Shown here one piece after another: positions 58,716 to 64,000 of a DNA stretch of 64,000 bases. The notes beneath the pieces were generated by a model. The model did no database searches. It saw only the letters and a program-made list of their open reading frames with translations, and was not told the origin of the DNA. The position numbers and the translations under genes were made by a program. Location of the stretch: the NCBI GenBank assembly GCA_022844565.1, contig JALHLK010000003.1, positions 124,001 to 188,000 on the forward strand, written 5' to 3'. The DNA comes from Saprospiraceae bacterium. GTDB lineage: Bacteria; Bacteroidota; Bacteroidia; Chitinophagales; Saprospiraceae. Position 1 is the stretch's first letter, and every line of letters begins with the position of its first letter.

Positions 58716-60446
58716 TCAGATGTTATTCCTTACTTCTTGTTCTAAAGATACAAGCTCATGAATAATGATTTCTTTACTTGTGTTCATTGACGTGAGCGCA
58801 ATTTGCTCATCTTGCAACAAACGGTCAAAGTTGATGAAGTTGTCATCTATTCTAGTTTTTATCCTTTTTGTATAATCGTTCAATTTTTCTGAAACTTGTA
58901 TTTCCATAATTTCACGACCTTTTAATATTTCAGACTTAAAAGATTTTAGTATTCTACTTCTGTTGATACCAAGCGTCACACCTGCGAATAGTAGGCCAAC
59001 ACCGGTAAGAATACCACCCGTTATATCAAAAACAGAACTTTGTACAGCTGCTGCTAGGATAACACCCACTATAGCAATACCACCTCCCGCAGCGAGATTA
59101 GGTGCCATCTTAGATGTTTCATCCAACATCTTTTCGTCATAAAAATTTTCAGACTTTGACATAAATTGCTGAAAAGACTGCTGTAGATCCCTTAATACAT
59201 TGGTCCTTCTTTCCGCAATATCAGCAAATATCTCGTCTGTATCCGTCAAAATAGTAGTATTGGTTTTAATTTTAGCATCAACCAATTTACCCATTAATTG
59301 GATATTATCGGCTACATCAATGATGCCAGATTGCAATTTGTCTTTAAGTGATGTATTCAACTGTAGTTCAAAATCTTTGGCATGGCCCGCTAACCATTCT
59401 TTTAACCCCGAATCCTTACCAAATAAGGAAGTGAACGCTTTTCTAATAACCGTAGTAAACTCAAGTCCTTTTTCAAGCTCTTCATATTTATTATCTGTGA
59501 TTTTGTCGTAGGTGGCCAAAAGATTTTCAACCAACTGTCCAACTTGATTTTTTGTCTTCGTTTCTTGGTGGGCTAAGGTTTCTTTTATTTCACTTCTAAA
59601 TATAAGATCAGCTTCGTATTGATTTTGTCTGATCACCAGACTTTTACTGATATTTTGGATGATTTGTTGAGAAGTAAATATGGTATTATTAAGTTTTAAA
59701 TAAGGTGCTTTCCCATTTGTAATATTATCAGCGATGTATGCTCTTAAAGGTATAAAACCACTATTTTGGTGATCTTTGTTTTGTTCCATTTTGGCGGAAA
59801 CGCTAAATACTTTAGGATCCTTTATGCCTCTTTTTAATGCATAATCATATACACCTTGATGGTTGATGATCAGATCGTTTGGCTCCATAATGTCCTTTTG
59901 TTGCAAAACGAAAATGATTTTTCTTTGCCATTCACTGTTTATAAAATTGAAAAAGTCCCAAGCAGACTGTCTATAAGGATTTTTTGCCTCAAAAACAAAA
60001 ACGATCAGATCTGAATAGGGTATAAACTTTTCAGTAATTTCTTGGTGATGTTCGATGATAGTGTTAGTTCCAGGTGTATCGACTATGGCGATTTCTTTTA
60101 ATATTTCAAAGGGTGCTGTAATTTTTTTGACATGAGGTGAAATAAATTCTTCGGACTTTTCTGTGCCATAGACGATTTGTTGAATAGTATCCGTCATTGG
60201 AGAAGGTGCAACTTTACAAATATCTTCAGTGGACTCAAGGAGTGCATTAATAAAACTACTTTTTCCAGCTTTTACTTCGCCAACTATTACAAAAGTAAAA
60301 GGTGTCTCTAACTGTAGCAGCATTGTTTTCACCGTTTCGTTCATCTCACTGTGTTTAACTTGGGAGGTTAACCCCTCAAGTTTGCCAATGACAGAACCTA
60401 TTTGTAATGTTAATTTAGATAATTTTGGATCTATGTGATCTCTCAT
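58716..60446 (-). CDS. Dynamin-like GTPase
   Basis: This is a bacterial dynamin-family large GTPase of 576 aa, probably remodelling or guarding the inner membrane. Motifs are the P-loop GEVKAGKSSFINALL, switch II VDTPGTNTIIEHHQEI and FVFEAKNPYRQSAWDF. Helical stretches follow, with two hydrophobic segments (GIAIVGVILAAAVQSSV and GILTGVGLLFAGVTLGI, about residues 450-490) that serve as membrane paddle or anchors, then a final coiled region. Such proteins often come in pairs, but here it is single. A TAAATTTG box on the reverse strand at 60473-60480 lies upstream. Confidence 0.88.
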   Translation of the reverse strand: MRDHIDPKLSKLTLQIGSVIGKLEGLTSQVKHSEMNETVKTMLLQLETPFTFVIVGEVKAGKSSFINALLESTEDICKVAPSPMTDTIQQIVYGTEKSEEFISPHVKKITAPFEILKEIAIVDTPGTNTIIEHHQEITEKFIPYSDLIVFVFEAKNPYRQSAWDFFNFINSEWQRKIIFVLQQKDIMEPNDLIINHQGVYDYALKRGIKDPKVFSVSAKMEQNKDHQNSGFIPLRAYIADNITNGKAPYLKLNNTIFTSQQIIQNISKSLVIRQNQYEADLIFRSEIKETLAHQETKTKNQVGQLVENLLATYDKITDNKYEELEKGLEFTTVIRKAFTSLFGKDSGLKEWLAGHAKDFELQLNTSLKDKLQSGIIDVADNIQLMGKLVDAKIKTNTTILTDTDEIFADIAERRTNVLRDLQQSFQQFMSKSENFYDEKMLDETSKMAPNLAAGGGIAIVGVILAAAVQSSVFDITGGILTGVGLLFAGVTLGINRSRILKSFKSEILKGREIMEIQVSEKLNDYTKRIKTRIDDNFINFDRLLQDEQIALTSMNTSKEIIIHELVSLEQEVRNNI

Positions 60447-60472
60447 TGATGATAATTAATTTTAATTCCATA

Positions 60473-60480
60473 CAAATTTA
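60473..60480 (-). promoter_or_regulatory. -7 promoter element of dynamin-like gene
   Basis: The reverse strand reads TAAATTTG (TAnnTTTG), 27 bases upstream of the ATG at 60446. No -33 TTG was found. Confidence 0.4.
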
Positions 60481-60878
60481 CTTAAAATTAAGTTTTTAAC
60501 CTAAAAATTTATTTTGTTAATCAATTATATCCTCTAATTACTTCAAAATCAGGCAAAAGATTAATGTAGGAAATTGTTCAAGAAACCTTTTATGCGTATC
60601 TAATTTTGCTATTGATAATTGATTTTATTTTGTCTTGAGATTTGTGAATTTATTCTTCAAATGAAAATTTATTCTTTAAAGATACTCTACTTCTATAACT
60701 TTTGTTGATCTAAAATTCTTTTAGTATAAGTTCTAGATAATTTATATTTTGAAAGATTGATTTCAAATGTTTTATACCAATTCCTTATTTTTAGTATACT
60801 TTTTCGCCAAATATTTATATAATAATCTGTATAAAGTAGTATAATTGAAGTATTACAGTATTTTTATTTGGTAAAGTA
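60481..60878. other. AT-rich intergenic region upstream of rel/spoT
   Basis: This is nearly 400 bases of very AT-rich DNA between two divergent promoters. I see no ORF, RNA gene or significant palindrome, only short poly-T/A tracts. Confidence 0.6.
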
Positions 60879-60908
60879 TTGATTTTTGTTGATTTTTCAA
60901 TACTTTTG
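60879..60908 (+). promoter_or_regulatory. Promoter of rel/spoT-fur operon
   Basis: TTG at 60879-60881, a 19-base spacer and TACTTTTG at 60901-60908 match the Bacteroidota consensus. The ATG is 21 bases downstream at 60930. Confidence 0.65.
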
Positions 60909-60929
60909 TATGATATGTAATAGAGTAAG

Positions 60930-63155
60930 ATGCCTATAGGACAAGAAATAACGGTAGAAGAAAGGTTAGCAATAAACAGTCATTTTGAATCATTTCTCAA
61001 TGAAATCAAGTCAAATATGACTTTGGAGGATGAAATTAATATTCGAAAGGCTTATGAATTAGCAATAGAGGCTCATAAATATCAAAGGAGAAAATCAGGA
61101 GAACCATATATCTATCATCCTATTGCAGTTGCTAAAATTTGTACTTTAGAAATTGGCTTAGGGCCCACTGCTGTAATATGTGCTTTATTGCACGATGTTG
61201 TAGAAGATACCGACATTTCACTAAACGAAATTACGGAATTATTTGGGCCAAAAATTGGAAAAATTGTTGACGGTCTCACAAAATTGGATGGTCTTTATAA
61301 CGTAGAAAGTCCACAAGCTGAGAATTTTAAAAAAGTATTAAGCACTTTAATTCACGATGTCCGTGTGGTGTTAATAAAACTGGCTGACCGATTGCACAAT
61401 ATGCGTACTATTGGCTCCATGCCCATACACAAAAAACTTAAGATAGCAGCTGAGACCGAATATATTTTTGTACCGTTGGCTCATAGACTAGGGCTTTATG
61501 AAATTAAAACCGAGTTTCAAGATATTGTTTTAGAAATCAAAGAACCGGAAGAATTTGCTGAAATTAAACAAAAATTTGACGAGACGGAAGCTGAACGATT
61601 AGCATATGTTGATTCATTCATCAAGCCTTTAATGCAACCATTAGATGCTTTAGGCACAAAATACAGAATCCTCGGACGGTCAAAATCCATAGCATCTATT
61701 CATAATAAGATTAAAAATAAGGGTGTACCATTTGAAGAAATCTATGACATTTTTGCAGTAAGAATTATTGCAGATGTTCCAATTGAACAAGAAAAATTGA
61801 TTTGTTGGCAAATATATTCAAAAATTACTGAAGTCTATAGACCAATACCTGAGCGATTAAAAGATTGGGTAAGTACGCCCAAAGCCAATGGTTACGAATC
61901 ATTACACACTACAGTCATCGGACCAAAGGGTAAGTACGTAGAAGTACAAATTCGAACTGAACGGATGAATGAAATTGCGGAAAAAGGATTTGCTGCACAT
62001 TGGAAGTATAAAGGTGTAAAAAGTCAAAATAACGTTTTTGATAGCTGGCTTGACAATGTCAGGACGATGTTAGAAGAACAAGACACCAATGCTTTAGAAT
62101 TTGTGAGTGACTTTAAAAATAGCTTCTTTAGCGAAGGAGTCTATGTATACACGCCCAAGGGTGAAATGAGAATCTTGCCTCAAGGTTCCACAGCATTAGA
62201 TTTTGCATTTGAGATTCATACAGATGTAGGGATGAGGGCTTATGCTATAAAAATAAATGGTAAGCCAGTACATATGAGTTCTCTACTTAAAAATGGGGAC
62301 CAAGTACATGTCACTACGAAGACCAGTCAAAGACCTCAAAAAGAATGGCTTAATAACGTTGTAACAGGAAAGGCGAAAGCCAAAATTAGAAGTTCACTTA
62401 GAGATGATTTAAGAGCCGATGCCGATTTAGGTAAAGAAGTTTTAGAGAGGAAATTTAAATCTATGAGAATTGGTTTTGAAGACAATGTAGATTTCTTGGT
62501 AAGAAGTTATGGATATCAATCCCGATTAGAGTTTTTCTATGGTTTGTATAACAATGAGTTTAACCTAGATTTAAAGTCGTTTGACTTAGAAAATGGCTTA
62601 TTAATTCCTAAAAAAGTAGATATACCCAAAGAAGTTGAATCTACAAAACAGGTAGACCAAAAACGTGCCCGTAAAAAAGTAGAAAATAAGTCAAAAATAC
62701 TGGTAAATGGGGAATCAGCAGATATGTATGAGTTTAAATTTGCTACCTGTTGTAACCCTGTGCAAGGTGATCCTATTTTTGGATACTTGACCTCGACCAA
62801 TGAATTAAAAATTCATAGATACAATTGTCCGAACGCTTCATTGATGTTGTCTCATTATGGATACAGAGTTTTAAAAACTGAATGGGATACTCTTTCTGAC
62901 GAAAGTTTTGTTACTAATCTAAAAATTACAGGAGTTGACACTGGAAAAGGTGTTATTCAGATGCTGACCAATACGATTTCTACAGAGCTTGATATCAATA
63001 TTAAAGGCTTAAATATTCAGGGCAAAGAGGGATATTATGAAGGATTTGTCACTATATTTGTCAAAAATAAAGATCAGCTAAACCAAGCTTTGAAAAGAAT
63101 TAATCAATTGGATGGCGTTAGAACGGTCGAAAGATCTGAAATAGAAGAAAATTAA
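60930..63155 (+). CDS. Rel/SpoT-type (p)ppGpp synthetase/hydrolase
   Basis: This makes and degrades the stringent-response alarmone. The 741-aa protein has the HD hydrolase (IYHPIAVAKI, ALLHDVVEDTDIS, KLADRLHNMRT), with the HDxxED residues intact. The synthetase domain follows (SIASIHNKIKNKG, IYDIFAVRIIAD, GYESLHTTVIGP, EVQIRTERMNEIAEKGFAAHWKYKG). After it come TGS (VYVYTPKGEMRILPQGSTALDFAFEIHTDVG), a zinc-finger-like CCNPVQGD region and a C-terminal ACT domain (VIQMLTNTISTELDINIKGLNI). Both activities should be present. It is ten bases upstream of a Fur-family gene, an operon that could tie iron or metal status to the stringent response. Confidence 0.96.
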   Translation: MPIGQEITVEERLAINSHFESFLNEIKSNMTLEDEINIRKAYELAIEAHKYQRRKSGEPYIYHPIAVAKICTLEIGLGPTAVICALLHDVVEDTDISLNEITELFGPKIGKIVDGLTKLDGLYNVESPQAENFKKVLSTLIHDVRVVLIKLADRLHNMRTIGSMPIHKKLKIAAETEYIFVPLAHRLGLYEIKTEFQDIVLEIKEPEEFAEIKQKFDETEAERLAYVDSFIKPLMQPLDALGTKYRILGRSKSIASIHNKIKNKGVPFEEIYDIFAVRIIADVPIEQEKLICWQIYSKITEVYRPIPERLKDWVSTPKANGYESLHTTVIGPKGKYVEVQIRTERMNEIAEKGFAAHWKYKGVKSQNNVFDSWLDNVRTMLEEQDTNALEFVSDFKNSFFSEGVYVYTPKGEMRILPQGSTALDFAFEIHTDVGMRAYAIKINGKPVHMSSLLKNGDQVHVTTKTSQRPQKEWLNNVVTGKAKAKIRSSLRDDLRADADLGKEVLERKFKSMRIGFEDNVDFLVRSYGYQSRLEFFYGLYNNEFNLDLKSFDLENGLLIPKKVDIPKEVESTKQVDQKRARKKVENKSKILVNGESADMYEFKFATCCNPVQGDPIFGYLTSTNELKIHRYNCPNASLMLSHYGYRVLKTEWDTLSDESFVTNLKITGVDTGKGVIQMLTNTISTELDINIKGLNIQGKEGYYEGFVTIFVKNKDQLNQALKRINQLDGVRTVERSEIEEN

Positions 63156-63164
63156 AAATGTAAA

Positions 63165-63644
63165 ATGGCTTTCATAGTAGAGGACAAATTAAAAGAGCTT
63201 ATCGTACAGGTAAAAAAAATATTTTCAATTCATCTTGAGAAAAATAGTTATCGTAAAACCCCAGAAAGATATTCTATTTTGGAAGAAATTTACAAGAAAA
63301 ATGATCACTTTGATGCAGAAGGATTATACATCCATATGAAAAACCAAAACTATCGGGTCTCAAGGGCAACTGTCTACAATACTTTAGAGTTACTCGTAAA
63401 CTGTGATCTTGTAACCAAACATCAATTCGGAAAAAACCTAGCTCAATATGAAAAGTCTTATGGATTTAGACAGCATGATCATTTGATCTGCATAGACTGT
63501 GGAGATGTCCTTGAGTTTTGCGACCCTAGAGTCCAACAAATCAAGAATATGATGGGTGATATTTTATCTTTTGAGGTTACTCACCACTCACTCAATTTGT
63601 ATGGTAAATGTAAGAGGGTTGCTTGTGAAGGAACAAAGAGATAA
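63165..63644 (+). CDS. Fur family transcriptional regulator
   Basis: This metal-responsive repressor of 159 aa has an N-terminal winged helix (RKTPERYSILEEIYKKNDHFDAEGLYIHMKNQNYRVSRATVYNTLELLV) and a dimerisation domain. That domain holds the structural zinc cysteines (CIDCGDVLEFCDP) and a second Cys pair region near the end (CKRVACEG). HDHLICIDCG is the hallmark of Fur/PerR/Zur. Which metal or oxidant it senses cannot be decided by eye. It directly follows rel/spoT and is probably co-transcribed. Confidence 0.94.
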   Translation: MAFIVEDKLKELIVQVKKIFSIHLEKNSYRKTPERYSILEEIYKKNDHFDAEGLYIHMKNQNYRVSRATVYNTLELLVNCDLVTKHQFGKNLAQYEKSYGFRQHDHLICIDCGDVLEFCDPRVQQIKNMMGDILSFEVTHHSLNLYGKCKRVACEGTKR

Positions 63645-63654
63645 ATAGGTTACA

Positions 63655-64000
63655 TTAATTTTCAATCATAAGCGTACCATTCACAATTTTTATACTTTCG
63701 TCTATTAATTTTAGTTTAAGGTGGAAGATATAGGTACCAGCCTCTATTTCATTTGAACTAATTTTGTTGAAATTAATTATACCATCTACTAGTTGATTTT
63801 CCTTCAGTAAAATATTACCAAATCTATCAAAAAGCAAAAACTCTTCTAAAGTATAGTTTTGCCCAAAAGGACCACTAAATTTAAAATTTCTATTGGCAAT
63901 TTCATTGGGATTTAGGCTGATGATATTAGAGTAGTAGATAGGAATATTTTTATCTATTTTTATGAAAATGGAGTCGATAGCAATGCATCCATTAGGATTT
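63655..64000 (-). CDS. 3' end of a T9SS cargo protein with gliding-motility-type (CHU_C) C-terminal domain
   Basis: The minus-strand frame is open from the window edge to the stop at 63655, giving 114 residues plus a partial codon. It is longer than the 60 aa in the ORF track, which begins at an internal Met. The text NPNGCIAIDSIFIKI is the end of an Ig-like repeat. IYYSNIISLNPNEIANRNF and FLLFDRFGNILLKENQ with GTYIFHLKLKLIDESIKIVNGTLMI match the type B C-terminal domain that sends proteins through the T9SS to the surface. The bulk of the protein lies outside the window. It fits the PorZ found at 18.8-21.2 kb. Confidence 0.8.
   Translation of the reverse strand, partial: NPNGCIAIDSIFIKIDKNIPIYYSNIISLNPNEIANRNFKFSGPFGQNYTLEEFLLFDRFGNILLKENQLVDGIINFNKISSNEIEAGTYIFHLKLKLIDESIKIVNGTLMIEN

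Overview
The window reads as a chromosomal segment of a member of the Bacteroidota. The base composition is AT-rich. Starts lack obvious Shine-Dalgarno sequences. Many genes are preceded by the Bacteroidota -7 promoter element TAnnTTTG, in a few cases with a TTG about 19-20 bases upstream. Gene content fits: a PorZ-like type IX secretion (T9SS) protein, a gliding-motility-type C-terminal domain at the right edge, a TonB-dependent receptor with a carboxypeptidase-regulatory domain, DUF4292 beside an EnvC-like protein, MqnA of futalosine menaquinone synthesis, LpxH and Omp85. A Saprospiria/Chitinophagia-like bacterium is my guess, but the window alone cannot settle it. I saw no rRNA, tRNA or CRISPR array.

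Layout. 1-3.1 kb: 5' half of gcvP (minus strand, cut by the window edge) and a Tat-type alkaline phosphatase. 3.1-5.4 kb: a small accessory patch with vapBC, parD followed by a broken parE, an unrecognised 229-aa gene and an attC-like hairpin. 5.4-8.5 kb: minus-strand operon rsmA-yqeY-Omp85. 8.6-10.9 kb: aspS with a fold-back element in its leader, then an orphan antitoxin-like ORF. 10.9-13.6 kb: tagaturonate reductase and a RES-Xre toxin-antitoxin pair. 13.6-24.8 kb: peptidase P1, polyprenol-phosphate mannosyltransferase, trpB2, DUF1684, cdd, porZ, DUF1080, GDPD, murI and mqnA. 24.8-31.2 kb: an ISL3-like MITE, a Uma2 nuclease-like gene, a small membrane ORF, a deacetylase, yebC, a zinc-ribbon protein, a thioredoxin-SPOR fusion and a membrane Fe-S protein. 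31.3-41.2 kb: TonB receptor, DUF4292-envC-queG, then ypdA-anmK-nuclease/esterase fusion. 41.2-48.9 kb: a MITE with target duplication, lpxH, two lipoproteins, a thioredoxin lipoprotein, glyS, DUF3127 and proS. 49-64 kb: a Trp/Asn/Ser-rich secreted protein, a FadL-like porin, flavin reductase, GNAT, YkuK-like protein, TlpA-like lipoprotein, PBP1A, a dynamin-like GTPase, rel/spoT-fur and the 3' end of a T9SS cargo gene.

Most genes are housekeeping: translation and tRNA modification, cell-wall synthesis and recycling, envelope biogenesis, stringent response. The accessory signal lies in the toxin-antitoxin genes and in the non-coding DNA. Five short elements at about 8.7, 13.4, 21.3, 27.1 and 29.7 kb, from four sequence families, share one architecture: about 161-181 bp, terminal inverted repeats, imperfect pairing along both arms, and a hairpin with a 3-4 base loop at the exact midpoint. 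Three other elements with terminal inverted repeats (24.85, 34.1 and 41.3 kb) look like conventional MITEs. These palindromic elements, and a set of TTGAGTA iterons at 52.9 kb, are the parts least explained by known annotation.
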